Source: a virus. From it: DNA of 51,135 nt. Shown one piece after another: positions 45,544 to 51,086 of this stretch (position 1 is its first letter; each line of letters starts with the position of its first letter). Position numbers and translations under genes: made by a program. Below the pieces are notes generated by a model. It was given only the letters and a program-made list of their open reading frames with translations, had not been told where the DNA came from and searched no databases. The DNA lies in the IMG/VR virus record IMGVR_UViG_3300025769_000178, positions 1 through 51,135 of that record; one strand, given 5' to 3'.

Positions 45544-46081
45544 TATCTCGACTTTGTTCTTGTATTTCTTTTCTTCTTTCTAGGAATGATAATTGTTTAT
45601 CCCCAGCAATCTTTTGTCTTTCGCCTCTACGTTCAATTGAGTCAACTAAGGTTTGCCTAGTCTTATATATCTTTTCGATACCTATCATAATCTTTTGCAA
45701 GCCTTCAGCAGTATCTTCGTCTATATGCATATTGTTCATATATGTAGTGAACTGCGTTATCTTTTTATTGAAAGCTATTAGCTGCTCATCTAAAGGATCA
45801 AACTGCAATTGTTTGTATTTATCTAAGGCGGCTAACACTTTAGGTGATTTCTCACCTTTCCACTTATAAGTATTATATAGATCTTTACTTACAGCTTTTT
45901 TTCTTTCGCTTTCTGTAAAGTGTCTATAAGGGCTTTCGTAGTCGCACACGAGTGCTACCCACTTCATAGCAACCTGACCTAATTCCTCTCCGTTTAAAAC
46001 TTCCTGAAACTCTGGGACAAGTATAACGCCGTCGTCGTCTTTATAAATATCCCCTGCTCTATTTATATTAACTAAATACAC
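45536..46081 (-). CDS. Conserved-type phage protein of unknown function near terminase
   Basis: A 181-residue protein with a GTG start at 46081 and no nearby ATG. It contains AMKWVALVCDYESPYRHF, then ESERKKAVSKDLYNTYKWKG, and a helical C-terminus rich in Lys and Glu (IERRGERQKIAGDKQLSFLE). Proteins with this 'CDYxSPYR ... ERK' pattern recur just upstream of terminase and portal genes in Bacteroidota phages. I do not know a proven function, and a small-terminase-like role is only a positional guess. A TACTTTTG box lies five bases before the start codon. Confidence 0.6.
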   Translation of the reverse strand: MYLVNINRAGDIYKDDDGVILVPEFQEVLNGEELGQVAMKWVALVCDYESPYRHFTESERKKAVSKDLYNTYKWKGEKSPKVLAALDKYKQLQFDPLDEQLIAFNKKITQFTTYMNNMHIDEDTAEGLQKIMIGIEKIYKTRQTLVDSIERRGERQKIAGDKQLSFLERRKEIQEQSRDSA

Positions 46082-46086
46082 TTATG

Positions 46087-46094
46087 CAAAAGTA
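46087..46094 (-). promoter_or_regulatory. Start-proximal TACTTTTG promoter box
   Basis: The minus strand reads TACTTTTG followed by CATAA and the GTG start at 46081. The same layout, TACCTTTG, CATAC, ATG, precedes the first late gene at 47297. Both fit TAnnTTTG and both place the start codon at or within a few bases of the expected transcription start. No clear -33 TTG is present. Confidence 0.4.
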
Positions 46095-46322
46095 CTAAAA
46101 ATTCTTAGTAACTACGTGGAATGTGTTTCTCCATATATTGTCGGAGTCTATAGTTGTCTTTATATTCTTAACTATAAAGTCGTTTATGCCAAGATCGTAT
46201 AGTATTCTATTCTCGTGGTTTATTAATAAGTCTAAACCTCTATAGGCTACTATTACATCGTAACTATCGTCGTCGTAATGCTTAATAATAGTTCCTTCAT
46301 CTGCGCTGTCAAAAAAATCCAT
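46095..46322 (-). CDS. Small acidic hypothetical protein
   Basis: A 75-residue acidic protein (MDFFDSADEGTIIKHYDDDS...) that looks mainly beta (SYDVIVAYRGLDLLIN, then WRNTFHVVTKNF). It lies between the lysozyme-like gene (six-base gap) and the 181-residue gene. No family is recognised and nothing indicates a catalytic role. Coding is supported by its fit in a tightly packed operon and an ATG with an A-rich leader. Confidence 0.5.
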   Translation of the reverse strand: MDFFDSADEGTIIKHYDDDSYDVIVAYRGLDLLINHENRILYDLGINDFIVKNIKTTIDSDNIWRNTFHVVTKNF

Positions 46323-46328
46323 ATGTTA

Positions 46329-47297
46329 TTAGTTTGGTCCGTAAGGGTTGTCCTCGTTTGTGTTTTCTAAAAAGTAATCAGTATATTCTTGATTAGTCAT
46401 TGCTGTGCTATCAGGCATAGCTTCTTGGCCAATAAAAGGCAGATCACTTTCATATAAAGAGTCACCTATTGTACTATCATACAAATCACTTAACTTACTC
46501 TTTATGCCCTGACCTGTATCAACAACGCTTTTCATATACTCTTCTAATCTGCTGCCAAACATATTTTTTCTCATAGCGATATTCTTTATAAGAAAAGATT
46601 TACGCATTTCGTTTCTACTACCCAACGGCTTTTTATCAGAATAGTGTCTGTACTCCTTTCCTATAATAGACATATCATTAGAACTAACACCAGACATCAT
46701 TTTAGGAAACTTATGTAAACCAACGTTGTAGTTAGTGTCAACCATAAGTAGCTTCTCATAATCGTCTAAACTATCAAAATCTCTAGAATCATTTAATTGC
46801 ACACCCTCATACTCACCCTTCTTTATATGTTTATTATAAGTGTTCTTAGCTCCAAGGATCTTATCTTTAACCACTTTAGCAAATAAAGAGTTATACTCCT
46901 TCTCCCCCATACCCTTTTCCATGAGTCTTTGTATGTCCTCTTCGCTATTAGCAATTTCTGGTAGTAAAAAATTACCTTCTTTGTCTTTTAACTTAATACC
47001 ATAGCCTATATCATAACCAGACCTACCCTCATCATTAGTGATATAAGGAAAGAATACATCATCACCAACATACTTATTGATTGGCTCTGAGTTAATTTTT
47101 TCATTCTCGTAATAAACATTACCACTAACCACATCTTCCAAAGAACTAAAGTCTCTCTTACTTACAGATCTTACTCTTTTCTTAACACTACCCTTTTCAA
47201 ATCCTTCTTCTTTAATTAAGTTGTCAATATACTTTCTTAAAATATCAGCATCTATACCTGTTTCTAATGCAATCTGTGCTATCTGTTTATCATTCAT
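46329..47297 (-). CDS. Lysozyme-like protein, first gene of the late block
   Basis: A 322-residue protein. A segment GRSGYDIGYGIKL (about residues 91-103) and VDTNYNVGLHKFP (186-198) match the two main landmarks of phage lysozymes of the GH24/T4-like fold, 'TIGYG' and 'FxxNxG'. The usual catalytic Glu about 15 residues before the GYG motif is not evident at its place, although D79/D80 and E90 are near. It may be an unusual peptidoglycan hydrolase or a degenerate structural relative. An N-terminal helical region (residues 1-35) precedes it. There is no signal peptide. It heads the minus-strand block next to a TACCTTTG promoter box. Confidence 0.55.
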   Translation of the reverse strand: MNDKQIAQIALETGIDADILRKYIDNLIKEEGFEKGSVKKRVRSVSKRDFSSLEDVVSGNVYYENEKINSEPINKYVGDDVFFPYITNDEGRSGYDIGYGIKLKDKEGNFLLPEIANSEEDIQRLMEKGMGEKEYNSLFAKVVKDKILGAKNTYNKHIKKGEYEGVQLNDSRDFDSLDDYEKLLMVDTNYNVGLHKFPKMMSGVSSNDMSIIGKEYRHYSDKKPLGSRNEMRKSFLIKNIAMRKNMFGSRLEEYMKSVVDTGQGIKSKLSDLYDSTIGDSLYESDLPFIGQEAMPDSTAMTNQEYTDYFLENTNEDNPYGPN

Positions 47298-47302
47298 GTA
47301 TG

Positions 47303-47310
47303 CAAAGGTA
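47303..47310 (-). promoter_or_regulatory. Start-proximal TACCTTTG promoter box of the late block
   Basis: The minus strand reads TACCTTTG, an exact TAnnTTTG, with five bases (CATAC) between it and the ATG at 47297. A nine-A/nine-T tract (47312-47329) lies just upstream in the place of the -33 spacer. No TTG is found at -33. If used, the mRNA would be leaderless or nearly so. Confidence 0.5.
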
Positions 47311-47311
47311 G

Positions 47312-47329
47312 AAAAAAAAATTTTTTTTT
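47312..47329. other. A9T9 tract in the divergent control region
   Basis: Nine A are followed directly by nine T. Such AnTn tracts are intrinsically curved and self-complementary, and they often raise promoter activity or exclude proteins. This one abuts the late promoter box. Confidence 0.6.
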
Positions 47330-47356
47330 GTTGTGAGGGAGGGATACATATTACAT

Positions 47357-47396
47357 ACCACGCCCCGTGTCATCGAAATTTTTGACACACCGTGGT
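47357..47396. promoter_or_regulatory. Interrupted inverted repeat between the divergent gene blocks
   Basis: Outer arms ACCACG (47357-47362) and CGTGGT (47391-47396), and inner arms GTGTCA (47367-47372) and TGACAC (47383-47388), surround a 10-base AT-rich centre. Unequal spacers (CCCC and AC) interrupt the stem. This can act as a dimeric operator or as a cruciform/hairpin. Its position between the late and early start sites suggests control of the switch, or a hairpin promoter for the phage polymerase (inference). Confidence 0.5.
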
Positions 47397-47468
47397 CTAT
47401 TTTTAACTATTAACTACAGCTGAACGTGTGTAGCTGGCATCAAAGTATGTTTATTGGCACGAACTATT

Positions 47469-47696
47469 ATGGCTACTAAAGCTAAAACATCAAGAGTAAA
47501 GAAAGTAACTAACGCTGCTAAATCAGCAAAGAAGAGTACAGTAACTCTACTTCAAGATCCTGTAGCAACAGCTCATCAGTATGTATCTAAACGATACGCT
47601 GGTACTAAAGGTGTTCAACAACTACGTAAGGACACTCGAGTAGCATCTATTGCTCTATTAACTCTTGAGGCAACTGACTTCACAGATCTAATCTAG
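47469..47696 (+). CDS. Small basic protein with lysine-rich N-terminus
   Basis: A 75-residue protein from the ATG at 47469. An upstream in-frame TTG at 47454 is rejected because the ATG lies in the context GAACTATTATG, repeated exactly at the next gene's start. The first 35 residues are Lys/Ala/Thr/Ser-rich (MATKAKTSRVKKVTNAAKSA), like histone-tail or HU-tail sequences. The rest (QYVSKRYAGTKGVQQLRKD) is mixed and ends acidic. I infer a nucleic-acid-binding early protein. No family is recognised. Base composition is more GC-rich than most neighbours. It is the first plus-strand gene beside the divergent control region. Confidence 0.55.
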   Translation: MATKAKTSRVKKVTNAAKSAKKSTVTLLQDPVATAHQYVSKRYAGTKGVQQLRKDTRVASIALLTLEATDFTDLI

Positions 47697-47701
47697 TCAG
47701 T
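47673..47701 (+). other. Stem-loop overlapping the end of the first early gene
   Basis: ACTGACT (47673-47679) pairs with AGTCAGT (47695-47701). Inside, AGAT pairs with ATCT around CTA. It spans the stop codon of the 75-residue gene and ends just before the tRNA-like element. It may be part of one larger RNA structure or a processing site. Confidence 0.4.
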
Positions 47702-47702
47702 C

Positions 47703-47746
47703 AACCCTGTTTGGAACATGGAGAGGTTCGATTCCTCTTCAGGGTT
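47703..47746 (+). ncRNA. tRNA-top-half-like element (acceptor stem plus T-arm)
   Basis: AACCCTG (47703-47709) is complementary to CAGGGTT (47740-47746), a 7-bp stem like an acceptor. Within it AGAGG, TTCGATT, CCTCT (47722-47738) is a canonical T-arm with 5-bp stem and a 7-base TTCGATT loop, one base from the 3' acceptor strand. Only 12 bases stand where the D and anticodon arms would be, so it is not a normal tRNA. No CCA is encoded. Options are a tRNA mimic in the mRNA, a decayed tRNA gene, or the phage attachment core copied from a host tRNA 3' end. No integrase is present in the window. Confidence 0.5.
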
Positions 47747-47813
47747 CATTAAGATTAACCAGGACCATACTCGTTAGATGTCCGCATTATTATGTTATGA
47801 GGCGAGAACTATT

Positions 47814-48377
47814 ATGTCAAATATGACAGCAAATCAAATCAGAGAGAACTTTAACAACAGAGTTCGTAACACAAGTAAGCAAGTTGTTGCTACACCTATT
47901 GCTCAGTTACATGAGGAAGGTAAGATCTCCGTGTATGCTCGTACTAAGTACAAGACACAATACATGGCAGGTAATACTAAGATAAGTGACATCAGCACAA
48001 TCATACTTGGTGTTCCTACTCAAGCTGAAGATGGTGAGTGGTTTACTACAGACTACTACATCAAAGCTGATCTGTTTATGGAGATATACTCTGGTGCTGA
48101 TTTAAAAGAGATGCTTGAGAATGCTGAGGCTAAGCAGTCTACTGTATTCAACAAGCTGAAGAAGCTTGGTCTTCACAAGATCAAGAAGGAGTCTGACAAT
48201 GGTGTGTACTACAAGATTGTGGATGGCGCTGCGTTTGCAGACTCTAACCTTGCCGTAAAGAAAGGCAAGTACGAGAACGGTAAGTATGTTACTACTACTG
48301 TTTGGGTATCATATGCTAATGCTCTTGATGCATTGAAATCAAGAGAAGATGATATTAATAATTTAAGTAATTTATAA
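47814..48377 (+). CDS. Early-region hypothetical protein
   Basis: A 187-residue protein. I chose the ATG at 47814 (MSNMTANQIRENF) over one at 47778 because it carries the same GAACTATTATG start context as the gene at 47469. The N-terminal half is mixed (ISVYARTKYKTQYMAGNTKI). A central helix (ADLKEMLENAEAKQSTVFNK) is followed by LKKLGLHKIKKESDNGVYYK, which has the look of a winged-helix/helix-turn-helix edge, and then a beta-rich end. I would guess DNA binding, but no family is recognised. It has higher GC than the late genes. It is followed by the long gene-free stretch. Confidence 0.6.
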   Translation: MSNMTANQIRENFNNRVRNTSKQVVATPIAQLHEEGKISVYARTKYKTQYMAGNTKISDISTIILGVPTQAEDGEWFTTDYYIKADLFMEIYSGADLKEMLENAEAKQSTVFNKLKKLGLHKIKKESDNGVYYKIVDGAAFADSNLAVKKGKYENGKYVTTTVWVSYANALDALKSREDDINNLSNL

Positions 48378-48454
48378 TATAAACATTTGTCACAATAATC
48401 GTTGCGTTGATGTTATTTTAATAGTTAAACAGTTGTTCTGTGTATAAAACTATA

Positions 48455-48468
48455 GGTGGGTGGGTGGG
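48455..48468 (+). other. G-quadruplex-type run
   Basis: GGTGGGTGGGTGGG: four G runs separated by single T. With one-base loops it could form a very stable two-quartet (or vacancy-bearing three-quartet) G-quadruplex. It is striking in a genome of about one-third GC. It lies on the strand that would be the early mRNA or the displaced DNA strand. Confidence 0.6.
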
Positions 48469-48587
48469 TTTTGCTAATTAGTTAGTTGTTTTAACAATAA
48501 TAAGTAGTAAAAAAGAAAAAAAAATAACTATTGCGTATTGATTTTATGTTTAACTACATAAGAGTTATATAATATCTACTAGTCTAT

Positions 48588-48619
48588 AAACTATAGTTTT
48601 AGTACTATTTTAAGTACTA
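48588..48619. repeat. Adjacent palindrome and inverted repeat
   Basis: AAACTATAGTTT (48588-48599) is a perfect 12-base palindrome. It is followed directly by TAGTACT (48600-48606) and its complement AGTACTA (48613-48619) with a 6-base loop. Such clustered dyads are typical of operators or of an initiator-protein site. Confidence 0.5.
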
Positions 48620-48733
48620 TAAATGTTTAAGTTATTGATAATCAAGTAGTTATGTAGAATTATGTGGTTTAAGTATGTTTTATTATAATTTCATTTATTT
48701 AAGTGATTAATTTATGACTTCAAAGTTATACAA

Positions 48734-48741
48734 TAATTTTG
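48734..48741 (+). promoter_or_regulatory. Promoter-like TAATTTTG box upstream of an early gene
   Basis: The plus strand reads TAATTTTG, a match to TAnnTTTG. Transcription from here would give a leader of about 90 bases containing the two-hairpin element before the ATG at 48838. No -33 TTG is evident at the expected spacing. Confidence 0.35.
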
Positions 48742-48781
48742 ATAAAGTCAAGTCATGTTTAAAACTTTGTTTAATTATGTG

Positions 48782-48814
48782 TGCCGACACATTTCGGTAG
48801 GGCATTCATTTGCC
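48782..48814 (+). promoter_or_regulatory. Two-hairpin 5' leader element, copy 1
   Basis: Hairpin 1: TGCCGA (48782-48787) pairs with TCGGTA (48794-48799), loop CACATT. Hairpin 2: GGCA (48801-48804) pairs with TGCC (48811-48814), loop TTCATT. The second hairpin ends 23 bases before the ATG at 48838. A second copy with pair-preserving changes lies upstream of the gene at 50402. I infer a cis-acting RNA element for early mRNAs (stability, translation, or polymerase recognition). Confidence 0.6.
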
Positions 48815-48837
48815 TGCAAACTCTCAAAAAAAAAGAG

Positions 48838-49227
48838 ATGAGAGATTTAAAAATCGTTGCAAGATATGCAACAACAACAGATTTAAGTACAAGTAACTAT
48901 TACACAAATGCCTTAGACAAACCTAAGACAAGTTATGATGTAATGAGTTTCAAGCCTACGTTGGAGTACAAGATTAAAGATATTGCTAGTCGTATTAATA
49001 ATATGACTAATCTTAAAGTGTATGAAACTAATGTAGAAACAGGTGTTACTAAGCGTACTAAACTATTAATACAAAAAGCAGTAATCAAACCTTGTAAGAA
49101 GGCATTAGAAATAATAGCTGTTAAAAGCTATAAGCCTGGTGCTAGAACAATGACATTCCATCTAAATGACAAGAATGTTGTTGACTATGTTAATGTAATG
49201 TCTAACCAAGTAATATTAAAATACTAA
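48838..49227 (+). CDS. Early-region hypothetical protein
   Basis: A 129-residue basic protein from the ATG at 48838 (MRDLKIVARYATTTDLSTSN). An in-frame GTG at 48781 is rejected because it would translate the two-hairpin leader. It contains KIKDIASRINNMTNLKVYET and a beta-rich basic second half. No family is recognised. Its stop overlaps the next start by one base (TAATG), so it forms an operon with the coiled-coil gene that follows. Confidence 0.6.
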   Translation: MRDLKIVARYATTTDLSTSNYYTNALDKPKTSYDVMSFKPTLEYKIKDIASRINNMTNLKVYETNVETGVTKRTKLLIQKAVIKPCKKALEIIAVKSYKPGARTMTFHLNDKNVVDYVNVMSNQVILKY

Positions 49228-49574
49228 TGAGTAAATTAGATAAGAACCTTGAGTTTCGCAAGGCGTTAGCTGAGGTAGATAGATTAACTTCTGTGAATGT
49301 TTTACTTAGATTAAAACTATCAAAGTTACGTAAATCATTGGCTGATGAGATGAATTTAGAAAATAATAAATTAACACCTGATAGTGTTAGTTTATCAAAA
49401 GAACTCATTGAAGAGCAATGTGAAAATCTTGAGTTAAGATTACGTAACAAAAGACTCAAATCAGATAATGTAGATTTACAATTACGTAATGAATCATTAA
49501 GAGCTTATTGTACATCTCTTGAGGTACAAATAGATGAGTATAATGATAATCCATCTAAACCATTAGATTTATAA
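49227..49574 (+). CDS. Small coiled-coil protein
   Basis: A 115-residue, almost entirely helical protein with heptad-like Leu spacing (EFRKALAEVDRLTSVNVLLR, then LELRLRNKRLKSDNVDLQLR). It looks like a dimeric coiled coil. It overlaps the upstream gene by one base and is followed by a terminator-like hairpin. No family is recognised. An anti-host or scaffolding role is possible but unsupported. Confidence 0.55.
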   Translation: MSKLDKNLEFRKALAEVDRLTSVNVLLRLKLSKLRKSLADEMNLENNKLTPDSVSLSKELIEEQCENLELRLRNKRLKSDNVDLQLRNESLRAYCTSLEVQIDEYNDNPSKPLDL

Positions 49575-49584
49575 ATAATTAACC

Positions 49585-49620
49585 AACACTCTAAAAACTA
49601 GGAACCCTTGAGTGTTTTTA
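49585..49620 (+). terminator. Intrinsic terminator-like hairpin
   Basis: AACACTC (49585-49591) pairs with GAGTGTT (49610-49616), with an 18-base loop, and the 3' arm runs into TTT (49617-49619). It lies 11 bases after the stop of the coiled-coil gene and before the next gene's start at 49635. The large loop weakens the call. Confidence 0.45.
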
Positions 49621-49634
49621 ATAGGGAATACAAT

Positions 49635-49970
49635 ATGACAAATGCGAAAGCAGAAATAGTAAAACTATTGACTAATGCTAATATACCTTTAAGCGGTATA
49701 CAGGCTGCTTCGATAACTTATCAAAAAGATATAAAACCTGAAAGTGAATATAATTGGACAATATTATATCCTGGTCACACTGATAAAGAGTTTGAACAAT
49801 GGTTATCTAAGATGAATGAAATTAATTATTATCAAGGATATGGCGCTCAACAACTCTTTGGCACTATATGGCTAAGAAATGGTTTATGGATGACAAGAGG
49901 TGAGTATGATGGTAGTGAATGGTGGGACTTACACAAAAGACCATTAATGCCAAAAAGAGATAAGTCATGA
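49635..49970 (+). CDS. Conserved-type phage hypothetical protein
   Basis: A 111-residue protein from the ATG at 49635. An in-frame TTG at 49608 lies inside the terminator-like hairpin and is rejected. The C-terminal half reads GYGAQQLFGTIWLRNGLWMT, then RGEYDGSEWWDLHKRP. I recall this 'GTIWLxDGxWxxRGEYDGSEWW' pattern from short phage and bacterial proteins of unknown function. It is likely a small beta protein. It overlaps the next gene by four bases (ATGA). Confidence 0.65.
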   Translation: MTNAKAEIVKLLTNANIPLSGIQAASITYQKDIKPESEYNWTILYPGHTDKEFEQWLSKMNEINYYQGYGAQQLFGTIWLRNGLWMTRGEYDGSEWWDLHKRPLMPKRDKS

Positions 49971-50314
49971 ATAAAAAATCAGAAATATTTCCATTAGGCG
50001 TTAGTTGGAAACAACACGTAGATAAACAACAATATTTATTCAGAAGGATAGAGTCACTTTCTGCAAAAAATATGGAATATCTTCAAGACTTGCGCGAAGC
50101 GTACCGTGATATAGATAAAAAACTAGCAATAATTGTTAATTTGAAATCTATATTAGAAACAAGTATGCAAGGCGCAGAAAAAAGTTTGGAATCTACAAAA
50201 TTACATCAAAAAGATGTAGATGATTATGAGGATAATCAAATTCTAAACGAAGAAATTCGTCAATGTAGAAATGAAATTAAAATTTATAAAGATTTATTAG
50301 AATTAATAAAGTAA
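49967..50314 (+). CDS. Small helical/coiled-coil hypothetical protein
   Basis: A 115-residue, highly helical protein (QYLFRRIESLSAKNMEYLQD, then LREAYRDIDKKLAIIVNLKS). It is likely a coiled coil. It is translationally coupled to the preceding gene by an ATGA overlap. No family is recognised, and no membrane segment or catalytic motif is seen. Confidence 0.55.
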   Translation: MNKKSEIFPLGVSWKQHVDKQQYLFRRIESLSAKNMEYLQDLREAYRDIDKKLAIIVNLKSILETSMQGAEKSLESTKLHQKDVDDYEDNQILNEEIRQCRNEIKIYKDLLELIK

Positions 50315-50346
50315 ATTATAGTGAGCACACACTTTAAAGCAACAGC

Positions 50347-50378
50347 TAGCGACTGATTTCGTTAGGTATTCATTTACC
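50347..50378 (+). promoter_or_regulatory. Two-hairpin 5' leader element, copy 2
   Basis: Hairpin 1: TAGCGA (50347-50352) pairs with TCGTTA (50359-50364), loop CTGATT. Hairpin 2: GGTA (50365-50368) pairs with TACC (50375-50378), loop TTCATT. It ends 23 bases before the ATG at 50402, exactly as in copy 1. Differences from copy 1 keep the pairs: C-G to G-U and G-U to A-U in hairpin 1, C-G to U-A in hairpin 2. Confidence 0.6.
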
Positions 50379-50401
50379 GAAACGCCAATAAAAATAAAAC
50401 A

Positions 50402-50797
50402 ATGGCATTAGTAATTTCAAACAAGAATTTTGTAGCAGACGCAGTATTAGCACACAACATGAACAAGTGCATACCACACTACAGAAAAGAACAAAACTTA
50501 GTAATCATTATACCTAACGGCAAGGTTGTAGAACAAGCGCCTGAAGGTTATAAAATGAAAAAGGTAAGTTACAGATTTAAAAACCTGGAGCTTAACTGCA
50601 TGATACTAGAAAAGTATTTTAAAACATACAAACAGTATGCTATAGAAAAACAACTATGGGATACGCATTTAGAATACAGTTTTGGTACAATAGAAAACTA
50701 TTTCAATAAAAAATCTAATAAGAAAAATGAGATAGTTAAATACTTAACAAAACAAAAGTTTAACAACAATAATTTTAGAATCGGTAAATTAAAATAA
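50402..50797 (+). CDS. Early-region hypothetical protein
   Basis: A 131-residue basic protein (MALVISNKNFVADAVLAHNM...). A compact first half contains LVIIIPNGKVVEQAPEGYKM. A Lys/Asn-rich C-terminus ends NFRIGKLK. No family is recognised. It is the second gene with the two-hairpin leader and is followed one base later by the next gene, so these two form an operon. The basic tail suggests nucleic-acid contact (inference). Confidence 0.6.
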   Translation: MALVISNKNFVADAVLAHNMNKCIPHYRKEQNLVIIIPNGKVVEQAPEGYKMKKVSYRFKNLELNCMILEKYFKTYKQYAIEKQLWDTHLEYSFGTIENYFNKKSNKKNEIVKYLTKQKFNNNNFRIGKLK

Positions 50798-50798
50798 T

Positions 50799-51086
50799 AT
50801 GAAATTTAAATTAGAAAACATCAAAGTAAACGTATCAGAAGAAGTACAGTTCGAACTAGGTAAACTAGAAGTAGAATACTCATTAGAAGAAATGGTGGAA
50901 ATGCACCAAACATTCAAAGAAGTGCTTCAACAAATAGACGAGTACGTAAATGCATCTAATTATGCAGAAGAAAAAAATGATCGTAAAACTAGTGATTATG
51001 ATCACACACGAATGCAAAATTTATTTGACAGTTTTGCAAAAATTTATAGTGATGATAAAGAAAAAGAGACTACAGAGCATAATTAA
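50799..51086 (+). CDS. Small acidic hypothetical protein
   Basis: A 95-residue acidic protein (MKFKLENIKVNVSEEVQFEL...). A short beta start is followed by helices (EEMVEMHQTFKEVLQQIDEY). Its start lies one base after the stop of the basic 131-residue protein. An acidic partner next to a basic one could form a complex, but this is only a guess. Forty-nine A-rich bases follow to the window end, with no gene visible. Confidence 0.55.
   Translation: MKFKLENIKVNVSEEVQFELGKLEVEYSLEEMVEMHQTFKEVLQQIDEYVNASNYAEEKNDRKTSDYDHTRMQNLFDSFAKIYSDDKEKETTEHN

Larger units (their letters stand above)
48378..48837 (+). other. 460-base AT-rich gene-free region (possible origin or control region)
   Basis: I see no credible gene here. 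From left to right it holds a G-run (48455-48468), a poly-A-rich stretch, the palindrome AAACTATAGTTT (48588-48599), an inverted repeat TAGTACT/AGTACTA (48600-48619), a TAATTTTG box on the plus strand (48734-48741) and the two-hairpin leader (48782-48814) of the next gene. The concentration of palindromes and AT-rich DNA fits a replication origin or a cluster of operators, but neither can be proven from sequence. Confidence 0.5.

Noticed and set aside
1054-47000. Many short plus-strand reading frames (60-139 codons) inside the late block
   Set aside because: They lie opposite long genes with recognisable domains, are Leu/Ser/Phe-rich or low in complexity, and lack spacing or start signals of their own.
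47660-47746. A full-length tRNA ending at CAGGGTT
   Set aside because: A 5' acceptor partner can be forced at 47660, but D and anticodon arms do not fold acceptably and the region overlaps a gene.
48781-48837. N-terminal extension of the 129-residue protein from a GTG
   Set aside because: The extension would translate the two-hairpin leader, which is conserved as structure upstream of a different gene.
49202-49459. Minus-strand frame of 85 codons in the early region
   Set aside because: It lies opposite a coiled-coil gene that is coupled to its neighbour; Leu/Ser-rich antisense pattern.
49608-49634. TTG start for the 111-residue protein
   Set aside because: It falls inside a terminator-like hairpin, and a good ATG with an A-rich leader follows at 49635.
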